Shown: positions 16,467 through 24,930 of the stretch, piece by piece
Numbering within the stretch: position 1 is the stretch's first letter
Layout of the letters: every line of letters starts with the position of its first letter
From: Acidobacteriota bacterium
GTDB lineage: Bacteria > Actinomycetota > Acidimicrobiia > Spongiisociales > UBA5794
NCBI GenBank assembly: GCA_022562055.1
Contig: JADFQA010000010.1
Span: forward strand, 1 to 64,000
Reading direction: 5' to 3'
Length of the DNA stretch: 64,000 bases
The notes under the pieces: model-generated
The model's database searches: none
What the model was told of the DNA's origin: nothing
Seen by the model: the letters and a program-made list of their open reading frames with translations, nothing else
Program-made: the position numbers and the translations under genes

Positions 16467-17567
16467 TCAGGCCGTAGCCGAACCCTGCACGATCGACGTT
16501 AGCCGATCGTCATATTGGGGACCGACGACTGACCAATCGAAGAGGCCCACAGAGGACCGCAGCAGCCCGCTCGTCTCAGAGCGCTCAGGTGCACTGCCCA
16601 CTAGGTCGACCAGCCGTTGGATAAGGTGCGGGGTATTGTCGAACAGAACTCGATCTTGAAGCTCGCTCGGTATTCGTTCTGGGTAGACGACGCGGTTGGG
16701 AAGGAGGGGGGTTGCCCCTGCGTAGATAGCCTCGGTCACAGCAATGCCGAAGAACTCATGGTCCGCAGTTGAAACGACAATGTCCGCTGATCGAAGCAAG
16801 CGCCGGTAGAGGCCTGTATCTGCAAAGCCTGCCTGGACGGTGCGCTCACCAAGAAATTCGATGAGATTCGTAATGATTTTTGGTGGCGAGGCGGGCGATT
16901 CTCCGAGGAAGGCCACTCTGAAGTCGACGCCGGCACTGACCAACCCACGCAGCGCGACATCGAGCTGGCTGAGGCCCTTGTCATACTCCCACCGCTGGTT
17001 CCAAACGATGAGCGGAGGTGAGCCTGATGTTCGCGGTATGTCGTCGAACGGTTCGAGGTCGACACCGAGCGGCATGACGAGCGATCGGGATTGGACACCA
17101 TCTACGAGAGCGGTGTGCGAGTCTCCGCGATATCTGCCGAGGACGCCGGGGATGCTGGCGTACCAACTGTCCAGATGGAACCGGGAGTTGAACCACACCT
17201 CGTCCGCGACAAGTGTTGCGGCCCAGTTTGTCAGTACGTGTTCGACATCGGGCGCTCGTCCCTCGCGCAACGGGTACGTCAGTTGGTTCTCGTGCATGTA
17301 CTGAACAACCGGTGTCCGACCCAAAAAAGCGCGCGTGGCGCCGAGGAATCTAGCAGTGTCGAGCAGCGACGACGCGATGATGGCATCGAATTCGCCAAGA
17401 CCCCCGGCTTGGTCCGCGAGCGTTGCCCATGAGCCACGCATCCTCCACTTCCACGAGTGCCCGGCGTGCCCCAGAACAGTCACGTCATGTTCGGAATGTT
17501 GTGCATACCCCTCGGCCCAGGCTTGGTGGGAGCCACCCAGAAAAGGCTCAACAAGAAGGATCCGCAT
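16467..17567 (-). CDS. DUF3524/GTDC1-like glycosyltransferase (tRNA-queuosine mannosyltransferase-like)
   Basis: A 366-residue protein. The N-terminus has the DUF3524 signature: LLVEPFLGGSHQAWAEG (4-20), HSWKWRMRG (37-45), a HENQLTYP motif at 92-99 and ADEVWFNSRFHLDS (121-134). The C-terminal half is a GT4 glycosyltransferase lobe with STADHEFFGIAVTEAIYAG and Glu pairs that bind the nucleotide sugar. This domain order is that of vertebrate GTDC1, reported as the tRNA-Asp queuosine mannosyltransferase (QTMAN). Bacterial function is inferred from the family only. The ATG at 17567 follows the recR stop by 1 nt, so it is the third gene of ybaB-recR. A 23-residue longer start is possible but overlaps recR. 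Confidence 0.8.
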   Translation of the reverse strand: MRILLVEPFLGGSHQAWAEGYAQHSEHDVTVLGHAGHSWKWRMRGSWATLADQAGGLGEFDAIIASSLLDTARFLGATRAFLGRTPVVQYMHENQLTYPLREGRAPDVEHVLTNWAATLVADEVWFNSRFHLDSWYASIPGVLGRYRGDSHTALVDGVQSRSLVMPLGVDLEPFDDIPRTSGSPPLIVWNQRWEYDKGLSQLDVALRGLVSAGVDFRVAFLGESPASPPKIITNLIEFLGERTVQAGFADTGLYRRLLRSADIVVSTADHEFFGIAVTEAIYAGATPLLPNRVVYPERIPSELQDRVLFDNTPHLIQRLVDLVGSAPERSETSGLLRSSVGLFDWSVVGPQYDDRLTSIVQGSATA

Positions 17568-17568
17568 G

Positions 17569-18162
17569 TCACATCTCCAGGCGACCTGAGAGTGCTCGAC
17601 CAAGAGTGACTTCGTCTGCGTAGTCGAGGTCACCACCGACTGGGAGACCGCTCGCCAGGCGGGTCACGGTGATCTTGAGCGGCTTTATCGATCGAGCCAA
17701 GTACATCGCTGTCATGTCGCCTTCAACCGTGGGGTTGGTGGCAACAATTACTTCTGTCACTCCTTCATGATCGAGGCGGGAGAGGAGTTCTTTGATTCGT
17801 AACTCGTTGGGGCCGATTCCTTCGATTGGAGAGATAGATCCGCCGAGCACGTGGTACCTCCCATGAAACTGGTTGGTTCCTTCGAGGACCGCAATGTCCT
17901 GAGCGCGTTCGACAACGCACAGCACAGTCGGGTCGCGTCGCAGGTCAGCGCAGATCGAACACAGTGTTTCTGCCGTCATGTTGAAACACTGGCTGCACAG
18001 CCTGATCTTTTCTTTGAGATCGACGATCGCCTCTGACAGGCGCACCGCATCGACGTCGTCGATGTTGAGGATGTGGAACGTCAGCCGCTGAGCGCTCTTA
18101 CGGCCGATTCCTGGAAGTCGTGCGAACTCGTCGATAAGCCGTTGTACCGGCGGCTCAAACAT
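17569..18162 (-). CDS. recR: Recombination mediator protein RecR
   Basis: A 197-residue protein of normal RecR length. The N-terminal helix-hairpin-helix ([15 protein letters not shown], 13-27), a four-Cys zinc finger (Cys56, 59, 68, 71) and the Toprim domain ([13 protein letters not shown] to [10 protein letters not shown]) are all present. RecR works with RecO/RecF to load RecA on gapped DNA. The ATG overlaps the ybaB stop by 1 bp, and the glycosyltransferase starts 1 nt after its stop. dnaX, a frequent neighbour, is not here. Confidence 0.96.
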   Translation of the reverse strand: MFEPPVQRLIDEFARLPGIGRKSAQRLTFHILNIDDVDAVRLSEAIVDLKEKIRLCSQCFNMTAETLCSICADLRRDPTVLCVVERAQDIAVLEGTNQFHGRYHVLGGSISPIEGIGPNELRIKELLSRLDHEGVTEVIVATNPTVEGDMTAMYLARSIKPLKITVTRLASGLPVGGDLDYADEVTLGRALSGRLEM

Positions 18163-18488
18163 CAGCCCAGGAGGCCACCGAGGCCCATCCCCCCGGTAAG
18201 ACCACCCATTGCCGAACTCGCGTCCTGCGCTGCGGAAGCCATTGCCTGGTTCACCGCAGCGACGACGAGATCGCCCGCCATCTCGGGGTCTTCGGGGTCG
18301 AGTGCTGACGAATCGAATACCACCTCGAGAAGTTCACCCGAACCGTTCACCGTCGCCTTAACGACACCGCCACCTGCAGTGCCTTCATAGGTTCTGTCGG
18401 CGAGTTCTGACTGAGTCTTCTGGAGCTGTGCTTGCATCTGCTGCGCTTGCGCCATGAGCTGGCGCATGTCTTTTGGCATGCGTCCCAT
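18162..18488 (-). CDS. ybaB: YbaB/EbfC family nucleoid-associated protein
   Basis: A 108-residue protein with the YbaB core: [22 protein letters not shown] helix, [15 protein letters not shown] strand pair, and AAVNQAM C-terminal helix. It ends in a Gly-rich tail ([10 protein letters not shown]). YbaB dimers bind DNA and sit next to recR in most bacteria. The ATG at 18488 is supported by TAACCT (18496-18501, minus strand) 7 nt upstream. A second Met four codons in is possible. It is the first gene of the three-gene operon. Confidence 0.93.
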   Translation of the reverse strand: MGRMPKDMRQLMAQAQQMQAQLQKTQSELADRTYEGTAGGGVVKATVNGSGELLEVVFDSSALDPEDPEMAGDLVVAAVNQAMASAAQDASSAMGGLTGGMGLGGLLG

Positions 18489-18590
18489 GGACACGAGGTT
18501 AGCGCATTGCAGTGGTTTCCCTGGTGTCGCCGGCGCCGTGGTCGGCGCTGCTCGTGGGTGTATCGGCGTGGGTGCGAGTATCGTGGAGTC

Positions 18591-19001
18591 ATGCTCCCGT
18601 ACAATCTCGATCACGTGGCCATTGCGGTCCATGATCTCGACGCCGCTATCGATGGTTACCGCACGATGTTCAACATTGATGTGCTTCATCGTGAGGTGGT
18701 CGCGGATCAGGGTGTCGAAGAAGCGATGCTCGCGGTCGGTGGGTCGCATGTCCAGTTGCTTCAAGCGTTGAGTGATGACAGTCCGGTTGGCAGGTTTGTC
18801 GCTGCGAACGGAGAAGGGCTACACCACATCGCGTTTGCGGTCCCTGACCTTGCTTCTGCGCTGGAGCACCTCAAGGAGCAGGGTGCAAGGCTGATCGATG
18901 AGACTCCGCGTACCGGAGGCCGGGGTGCCAAGATAGCGTTCGTACATCCACTCGAACTAGCCGGAACGCTGATCGAACTTGTCGAGGTAGCCGATGGATA
19001 G
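18591..19001 (+). CDS. mce: Methylmalonyl-CoA epimerase
   Basis: A 136-residue vicinal-oxygen-chelate protein. His8 in LDHVAIAV, Gln in GSHVQLLQAL, His in GLHHIAFAV and Glu in LIELVEV supply the metal ligands of methylmalonyl-CoA epimerases. It interconverts (R)- and (S)-methylmalonyl-CoA in propionate metabolism. The ATG at 18591 is preceded at 6 nt by TATCGT (18579-18584), with no Shine-Dalgarno. The stop overlaps the next small gene by 8 bp, linking it with an acyl-CoA carboxylase epsilon-like subunit. Confidence 0.9.
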   Translation: MLPYNLDHVAIAVHDLDAAIDGYRTMFNIDVLHREVVADQGVEEAMLAVGGSHVQLLQALSDDSPVGRFVAANGEGLHHIAFAVPDLASALEHLKEQGARLIDETPRTGGRGAKIAFVHPLELAGTLIELVEVADG

Positions 19002-19209
19002 TGTTGAAATCACTGGCGGTGCGGGACCGCACGAAGCCGCGGCGGTGATGGCGGCCATCGTTCAGTCGATGCAAGAACAGGCTGCGGCGAGTTCGATCGG
19101 TGAGGTTACCGCACGGCCCTCGGGCTGGCAGCGCGCAGATGACGATCCCGCTGTTTGGCGCCCGACCGGACACGATCGGTCTGGGCTGGAACCCAGACGC
19201 GGGGAGTAA
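18994..19209 (+). CDS. Acyl-CoA carboxylase epsilon subunit-like small protein
   Basis: A 71-residue protein. The pattern VEITGGAGPHEAAAVMAAI then ARPSGWQRA matches the short actinobacterial AccE/PccE epsilon subunits: an N-terminal strand, a P-x-E-A/E-x-A-A helix, then a Trp-containing tail. These subunits stabilise acetyl- or propionyl-CoA carboxylase complexes. It overlaps methylmalonyl-CoA epimerase by 8 bp, which fits the propionyl-CoA route. The alpha and beta subunits are not in the window. Identification rests on a short motif only. Confidence 0.5.
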   Translation: MDSVEITGGAGPHEAAAVMAAIVQSMQEQAAASSIGEVTARPSGWQRADDDPAVWRPTGHDRSGLEPRRGE

Positions 19210-19261
19210 ACGGCGACCCAGCGATGATGCGTTCCGTCCCCACGTCAGAATCTGCGCAACC

Positions 19262-20612
19262 ATGACCTGGGACGTCGACGTATACGACCTCCATGCCGAG
19301 GCTCTTGTGAGGCTAGCAACCGTACTTGTCGGCCCAGATCGTGCTCCTGAGGTTGTGTCCCGGGTGGTGCTCCAAACTCTTGTACGCAGACCTTTGGCCG
19401 ATCTCGACAATCCGGCGGTTGTTTCTTTTACGGGAGGTTGTCCGCGAGGCTCAAAGCAGGAGCCGGCAGGGTCTGTCGAACAAGCAGGACGTACCTGTCA
19501 TTCCTGCGCCCACGATCGGTACCAGGTTGTTGTTGGAGATGCCGATGAAGCAGCGTGCTGCTGTGTACTTCGCATACTGGGTGGGCCTCAGCTCGTTCGA
19601 AACTGCGGGCATCCTGAAGGTCCGACCGTTCACCGTTCGTCGCTTTTTGAGTATGTCCCAGCGTCGGATGCGTGAGTCGGGATCCGACAAAGGGGAACAC
19701 GGACATCCATGGGTACGTGCAGAGTTTCGTGAGGCGCTGAAGCCAATCTTGGCCAAAAGTCCGCGGGAAGAGAGTTACGAGAGGATTCGCTCAAGGGTGT
19801 TGCAAACACACAGACGTCAGCGTTTGCGGACCTTGGTTGCAGTTGCGGTCGGTATCGCGATGGTGGTTGGAGTGGGTGCGCTTGTTTCATCGGAGCAACG
19901 CAAATCGGCGCAACCCTCGCCCGATGCGGTACCCGCATCGACGACGGTGGTGACGGTGGCGGAGAGTTCGACAGCGATCTCAAAAGGAGGCATCACCATC
20001 ACCGCGCCCGGTCCGAGTCCACGGCCAGCATCCGACACTCTGTGCTGCGCAGGCGATCCGTTCGGATTCGGTACCTCGATCGGTGCCGATGGCCTTACCG
20101 TTGCACTCCAGAACGAGCTGTTTGGTGCGCTCGCGGGCGTAGAGATCCCCGGTGTGGACACGGTCGTCGCTCAAGGTGGAAAACCAGTTGGTGTCATCAA
20201 GACGACGGACGGTGTCTTCGCTGCTTTCGCTTCGGGCTCGACTCCGTGGGTGGAGGTCGTAACGCGAAAGAACTGGGGGTGGATCACAACCGTACGCCTC
20301 GTGTGGACGGGTCTACCCGACGACACTGCTGTGGTCCGACTTTCAATGTCCGGCGCTGCCAGCGTTCTCCAACGTCCCGTTGGTCAGACTGTATTCTTCG
20401 ACATCCCCAGACTAGGTTGGGATCAGATCGCCACGCTCACAGCGTTCGACAGCTCTGGAAAACCGACCGCCGTGAGTAGGGTCGAACTCGAAGGCGGCGG
20501 GTGTTCCGGTAGGTTGTCCGACGTACCGTTTCCAGATCGCACCTTGCCTGACGACATTGGTGCGGTCCGCAACACAATTCTTGATGCAGCATTAGGTGTG
20601 AAGCTTCCTTGA
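19262..20612 (+). CDS. Membrane-anchored ECF sigma-like protein, interrupted by an apparent frameshift
   Basis: Two overlapping frames make one sensible protein. From the ATG at 19262 the first frame reads YDLHAEALVRLATVLVG...VVLQTLVRRP...DNPA, which looks like sigma region 2. Near 19415-19430 similarity moves to the +1 frame: FLLREVVREAQSRSRQ, then LLLEMPMKQRAAVYFAYWVGLSSFETAGIL...VRRFLSMSQRRM, resembling sigma region 4. A transmembrane helix (LVAVAVGIAMVVGVGALV), a Thr/Ser/Pro linker and a roughly 220-residue extracytoplasmic beta-rich part follow. The interruption may be a sequencing error or a real mutation. The 19326-20612 frame alone lacks region 2. The next gene overlaps the stop by 4 bp. 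Confidence 0.6.
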
Positions 20613-21253
20613 TCGACGAGATTCTGCGTCAGCGTCCCGGCACCACGATCTCTGTCAACGGTGTTGCTCGTATTGGTGGCATGTCACGCTTCGATCTTGA
20701 TTTCCCCATCATGTTCAACATCGGGCTGGCGTTCACGGAGCCGTGGAACATCGAACCCGGGGCCGCCGGAGATATCTTCGTATGGACGCTCGAAACCGAC
20801 GACACCACAGTGCAGATAGAGGTACCGCTTGTGCCGCGACCCGACAACAGTCGTCCGGTTCTAGCGATCCGCGGTCTTGTTGTGGACGTCATGACGGCTC
20901 TGCGCGCGGTGGAGCCACGGATTCAACCGTCATCCGTCCCTCCCCATTCATTAGTCGGATTCACCATCCCTGGAGATGACGATCCTCTGTCGCTGTGGGT
21001 CTGGGCAATCGGCGACGATGCAATTGTCGCTGTTGCCCTCTCAGGTCTCGATGCATTTCCTCCTCCGATAAGTGTCATTGAGACCGCGATCGGTCCGATC
21101 GAGACTTACGACCTGCGCGTCGGTGACCGCGAAAGCGACCTCGTCGTAGCGAGGGGGGTCTGCGAGTATTTCCAGGTGGCGATTGCGTCGGGGAGCGGCA
21201 AACCCCGCGCCGACCTGCTTGAGCGTGCTGTCGCTGCTATCGACTGCCGATAG
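20609..21253 (+). CDS. Hypothetical protein coupled to the sigma-like gene
   Basis: A 214-residue protein starting at a TTG that overlaps the upstream stop (TTGA). No signal peptide or membrane helix is seen. The residue pattern is beta-rich, with conserved-looking segments FNIGLAFTEPWNIEPG, DIFVWTLETDD and LSLWVWAIGDDAIVAVAL. I do not recognise a family. The upstream protein's extracytoplasmic part also has VRLVWTGLPDDTAVVRL, so a related or partner role is conceivable. If the sigma-like gene is truly broken, expression of this one may be affected. Confidence 0.45.
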   Translation: MIDEILRQRPGTTISVNGVARIGGMSRFDLDFPIMFNIGLAFTEPWNIEPGAAGDIFVWTLETDDTTVQIEVPLVPRPDNSRPVLAIRGLVVDVMTALRAVEPRIQPSSVPPHSLVGFTIPGDDDPLSLWVWAIGDDAIVAVALSGLDAFPPPISVIETAIGPIETYDLRVGDRESDLVVARGVCEYFQVAIASGSGKPRADLLERAVAAIDCR

Positions 21254-21402
21254 CAGACAGCGCGCTGACCCTCGACCCTCACGTTGCCTGATGGTTCAGC
21301 TTGTGGCCATGCCGAGCATCTGCCACAAGCGATTGCTGCTCGGTACGCCGGCGCATAGTGCTGGGTGGGTATGTTCGGCACCTACCCCGTTTGGCTGTGC
21401 GG
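21254..21402. other. Convergent intergenic region
   Basis: This is 149 bp between the hypothetical gene and the convergent histidine kinase. No gene was seen. TATCGACTGCCGATA at the 3' end of the upstream gene forms a small palindrome that could aid termination. Confidence 0.3.
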
Positions 21403-22722
21403 CTAGCCCGTAACGCGTTCGGAACGATTCTGTTGGAACATCGCGACTGGCGAACCCTGTAGGCCCGATGGGGTCTCTGCGATTTCGGGTGTCGCGATTC
21501 CGACGAGTTCGACCGTGAAACAGAAGCGGGATCCGGTTGGGAAGCGTGGTTCGAACCACAGATCCCCGTTCATTGCTCGTAACAGCTTGCGCGCAATCGG
21601 CAGACCGAGACCGACGCCCTGCTCGGCGCGACCGCTGCCTTTTGAGCCCTGTTCAAAGTGCTCGAAGATCTTGGCGCGGTGGTCTAGTGGAACACCTGGC
21701 CCGTTGTCTGAGATAACTACCTTGTAACGATCGCCCGACGCCGAACCTTCAATGAGGACTTGGTCTCCGCCGTACTTGCGGGCATTCTCGAGAAGATTCC
21801 TAAGTACTTGTTTGACTCGTACGTTATCCGCAAAGACCGTGACGCCACGGGGGACGGTGATAACGAATTCCTTTTCGGACTCACGGAAGATCGCCTCCGC
21901 GATTTTCAACGCTTCGTCCCCAATGTCGAACTCTGCGGGGTCCATGCGGAGCTGTCCCGCCTCAAGCCGCGGGATAACGAGTATGTCTTCCACGAGGTCT
22001 GTCAGGTGTGTGGTTTCTTCACGAATGATTGCGAGGAACTCATTGATTTCGGCGGCCTCAAGCACATCCCAGCTCTCTGTGAGCGTGTCGGTGAAGCCCT
22101 GGATCGACGTCAGCGGGGTTCGCAGCTCGTGGCTAACCATCGAAACGAATTCGTTCTTGATCGCGGACGCCCTACGCTCGGATTCGAGTGCTTCGAAATG
22201 CGCTTTCTTCGCTCGGTACAGAGCGACGCCGGCGGATATCAAAAGTTGTGCAACGTAGATCGTGAGAATCGTGGTCACTAACCACGCGAACACAACGGAT
22301 ATCGTGTTGAGCATCGAGTCGAACAGCACAATTGGGATACCCCACATCGCGGCATACGAAATGGCCCCGAGCGCTTGGGGGGCGGGTAGCAGAAGCAATG
22401 CGGACGTGAGTGTATAGAGGATTCCCGCAACGACCACTGCCGGTTCGACGCCGTTAATGAACAATCCCGCGGCGGTGATTGTGATGTCGAGGACTAGGGG
22501 GTACAGGGCTGATTCGCCATGTGATAGCCGCCACAACGCGTCCCCTGTCATGACGACGCCCGCGCCTAGAACGAGTCCAGCGCCAGGGCCGCCGAGAATG
22601 AAAATGGCCAGCGCACCGAGCAGCACGAACACGCCGGCAATCGCTCGTACGGCGTTGTATGCCGTGCGTACGGCGGTGTAGCTAATCGGTGCTGCGAACC
22701 GCGCAACCAAAGTATCCGGCAT
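21403..22722 (-). CDS. Membrane sensor histidine kinase
   Basis: A 439-residue kinase. Five or six N-terminal transmembrane helices (about residues 25-165) form an integral-membrane sensor without a large periplasmic loop. HisKA follows, with H198 in VSMVSHELRTPL, and then HATPase_c with N box NLLENARKYG, G1 SDNGPGVP, F box IFEHFEQGS and G2 GVGLGLPIAR. No response regulator is adjacent. The ATG at 22722 has AAGGAAGGAA about 8 nt upstream, which decides against the 14-residue longer start. It is probably transcribed after the PHP gene. Confidence 0.88.
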   Translation of the reverse strand: MPDTLVARFAAPISYTAVRTAYNAVRAIAGVFVLLGALAIFILGGPGAGLVLGAGVVMTGDALWRLSHGESALYPLVLDITITAAGLFINGVEPAVVVAGILYTLTSALLLLPAPQALGAISYAAMWGIPIVLFDSMLNTISVVFAWLVTTILTIYVAQLLISAGVALYRAKKAHFEALESERRASAIKNEFVSMVSHELRTPLTSIQGFTDTLTESWDVLEAAEINEFLAIIREETTHLTDLVEDILVIPRLEAGQLRMDPAEFDIGDEALKIAEAIFRESEKEFVITVPRGVTVFADNVRVKQVLRNLLENARKYGGDQVLIEGSASGDRYKVVISDNGPGVPLDHRAKIFEHFEQGSKGSGRAEQGVGLGLPIARKLLRAMNGDLWFEPRFPTGSRFCFTVELVGIATPEIAETPSGLQGSPVAMFQQNRSERVTG

Positions 22723-22779
22723 GTTCACTGTTCCTTCCTTGCTGGTGTATCGGCACGCCGACATGCAAGGTGAAGCAAA

Positions 22780-23622
22780 TCAGCGGCTGGCTTGCTCTAG
22801 TAGATGTTGCAGCGCTAGGTCTGATACGGAGAGATCTCCTAAGCCGATCCCGACTTTGATGTCTGGCTTGTACGTGCCGTGAAAGTCGGAGCCTCCAGTG
22901 GCGGCTATTCCGAGATCCGTGCAAATCTGTGCAACGTGCTCGCGCAGGTCTTGGCTGTACTCGGTGTAGTACGCCTCGATACCGCCTAGGCCCGCATCGG
23001 CGAGTTCTGAAAACGCATGCGCGTAGTCTGTCGCATCGAGGCCCAACGTGTGTGGGTGAGCAATCACCGGCACTGCGCCCGACTGACGCGCAAGCTCAAC
23101 CGCTTCGAATGCGTCAAGCCGGGTGCGGGCAACGTAGCCGGGTTGTCCCGTTCCCAGCCATTTGTTGAATGCTTCCGACATGGTCGTGACGACACCTTTG
23201 TCGACAAGTACTTTTGCGAAATGTGGCCGCCCCATTGACCCCTCACCGGCGACGGATGCGACTTCGGCCATTGTGATGTCGATCCCATTGGCCTGCAACG
23301 CTGAAATGATCTGAATGTTGCGCGAAGCACGCCCCTCCCTGACCGCAACAAGTTTGTTCTGAAGCGGACCCTCTTCGTCTTCGAGGAAATAGACCAACAG
23401 ATGCATGGCCGATCCTTGCCAATCGACCGACATCTCGACGCCTGCAATGAACTGCAGGTCGTTGGCCTCCGCCGCTGCCCGAGCCTCTGGGATGCCCTCA
23501 AGGATGTCGTGGTCTGTGAGCGCTATCCCCGTGAGGCCAGTCTCAACCGCCAATTCGACGATTTCGCTCGGCGTGGCACTTCCATCCGAAAAGTTGCTGT
23601 GCAGGTGGAGATCAACTGCCAC
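22780..23622 (-). CDS. PHP-domain phosphoesterase (RNase AM / TrpH-like)
   Basis: A 280-residue PHP protein. Metal ligands appear in the family order: DLHLHSNFSDGS (His6, His8, Asp13), ALTDHDI, GVEMS, the long insertion with MGRPHFAKVLV, VIAHPHTLG and GGSDFHGTYKP. Related proteins such as E. coli RNase AM (YciV/TrpH) are 5'-3' exonucleases or 3',5'-nucleotide bisphosphate phosphatases. The start overlaps the end of the upstream small membrane protein by 11 bp, and the histidine kinase follows after 57 bp. Confidence 0.85.
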   Translation of the reverse strand: MAVDLHLHSNFSDGSATPSEIVELAVETGLTGIALTDHDILEGIPEARAAAEANDLQFIAGVEMSVDWQGSAMHLLVYFLEDEEGPLQNKLVAVREGRASRNIQIISALQANGIDITMAEVASVAGEGSMGRPHFAKVLVDKGVVTTMSEAFNKWLGTGQPGYVARTRLDAFEAVELARQSGAVPVIAHPHTLGLDATDYAHAFSELADAGLGGIEAYYTEYSQDLREHVAQICTDLGIAATGGSDFHGTYKPDIKVGIGLGDLSVSDLALQHLLEQASR

Positions 23623-23839
23623 TGGTCGTCGTGGTCGTTATGACCGTTGTCGTCGTAACCGACGCCGCGTCGTTGCCGGTAAAAATGGTGATGAGCCCAA
23701 TCACGACCGCGAAGGAAACCGCGATTTTGGCGACTCTGATGGCGGTCGCCTTCACCGACGCGATCCTTGCTGCCTTAGCCTCGACAGCTCGTTTGGCATC
23801 ACGGTTTGCCCGCTGGCGTTCTCGTTTCGTAGTTCCCAT
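23612..23839 (-). CDS. Small single-pass membrane protein with basic N-terminus
   Basis: A 75-residue protein. The first 36 residues are strongly basic and helical (TKRERQRANRDAKRAVEAKAAR), followed by one transmembrane helix (IAVSFAVVIGLITIF) and a Thr-rich tail (VTTTTVITTTTTSGS). Topology is likely N-in. TACTCT (minus strand, 23846-23851) stands 6 nt before the ATG. It lies between a lipoprotein cyclophilin (upstream) and a PHP phosphoesterase (overlapping downstream). No function can be assigned. Confidence 0.65.
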   Translation of the reverse strand: MGTTKRERQRANRDAKRAVEAKAARIASVKATAIRVAKIAVSFAVVIGLITIFTGNDAASVTTTTVITTTTTSGS

Positions 23840-23917
23840 TCGGCAAGAGTACCCAACCCAGAGTTGGGGCGCGTTAGCGGCTGTGCAGAGACGGGTCGCG
23901 CACCTCTAGCGGGGTCC

Positions 23918-24676
23918 CTAACCGAGGGGCACGATGGTTATCGATTCGATGTAGATGGTCTCGAGCGGTACGGAAAGCTCGCCTTGAATGTTCACACCCA
24001 GGGGCACGTTTTCAATGTTGGCTAGCACGTCGAGACCCTCGGACACCCTGCCGATCACCGTGAACTGCGCGGGTAGGTGGCTCGCATCTCCAGTCACGAT
24101 AAAAAATTGCCCGCCCGTCGTACCGAACCCTGCGTTCGCCATCGCGACGACTCCGGCTTCGTAGACGAACCCATCGGCGGGAAACTCGTCGGGAAGCGTG
24201 TATCCGGGACCACCAGTACCGGTGGCCGTCGGGTCGCCCACCTGGACCATGAAGCCGGGTATCACACGATGTGACACGGTGCCGTCGTAGTAGCCGGCGT
24301 CTGCAAGGAAGACGAAGGAGTTCACGGTCCGGGGCGCGAGTGACGGGTCAAGCTCAAGCAGAATTGGGCCACATGACGTGTTGAGCGTTGCGAGGAGTTT
24401 GACCCCTTGGTCGAGACCCATATCGTCCGGCGCGCTGAAGCTCAATGAACGCGTTTCAGGCGGTGTGTCTGCGCCGCATGCCGTCGGCTGCCGGCGAAAC
24501 TGCTCGTACGACGCTGGGGGCCGTTGAAATGGTTGGGTGGTGGTCGTCGCGAGGGTGATCTGCGTCGGCGCTTGTGAAGTGGTTGCCGCTGTTGTCGTCG
24601 TGTCGGCACCGCCTCCGCAAGCCGAGATGAGGAGCACGCCGGCGACGAGCCTTGGTCGAAGTCTCTTGATAGCCAT
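23918..24676 (-). CDS. Peptidyl-prolyl cis-trans isomerase, cyclophilin-type lipoprotein
   Basis: A 252-residue exported cyclophilin. A signal peptide ends in the lipobox ISAC with Cys20, followed by a Thr-rich linker. The cyclophilin domain (about 90-250) has NSFVFLADAGYYDGTVSHRVI, GGPGYTLPDEF, GVVAMANAG, GGQFFIVTG and FTVIGRVSEG. It probably assists folding of extracytoplasmic proteins. The start ATG at 24676 has TATGCT (24684-24689, minus strand) 7 nt upstream. Four more residues (from 24688) would be possible but would lose this spacing. Confidence 0.9.
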   Translation of the reverse strand: MAIKRLRPRLVAGVLLISACGGGADTTTTAATTSQAPTQITLATTTTQPFQRPPASYEQFRRQPTACGADTPPETRSLSFSAPDDMGLDQGVKLLATLNTSCGPILLELDPSLAPRTVNSFVFLADAGYYDGTVSHRVIPGFMVQVGDPTATGTGGPGYTLPDEFPADGFVYEAGVVAMANAGFGTTGGQFFIVTGDASHLPAQFTVIGRVSEGLDVLANIENVPLGVNIQGELSVPLETIYIESITIVPLG

Positions 24677-24930
24677 GCGAATAAGCATAGGAGCGCACCG
24701 GGGCCATACAGCTTCGTGGTTGATGTTCTGGCCAATGGCTGGGCGGACAAATGGATGGCGGAGCGAGTGTCAGAAATCGTTCTTGTGTGTGCGTGTGCAC
24801 GCTGAGCCGAAACAGCAGCGGTCGTGCGTCCGTTGAGCCGATCGGCGTTGATCGTTCGAACTCGCAGCGCATCATGGTGCCAGTCGTTGGTGGGTTGGTG
24901 TATCTGTTTACCGACCTACACTTCCAGACC

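Noticed and set aside
19405-19435. Programmed +1 frameshift in the sigma-like gene
   Set aside because: No known slippery stop context (such as CUU-UGA) or stimulatory structure is evident at the switch, so mutation or sequence error is more economical.
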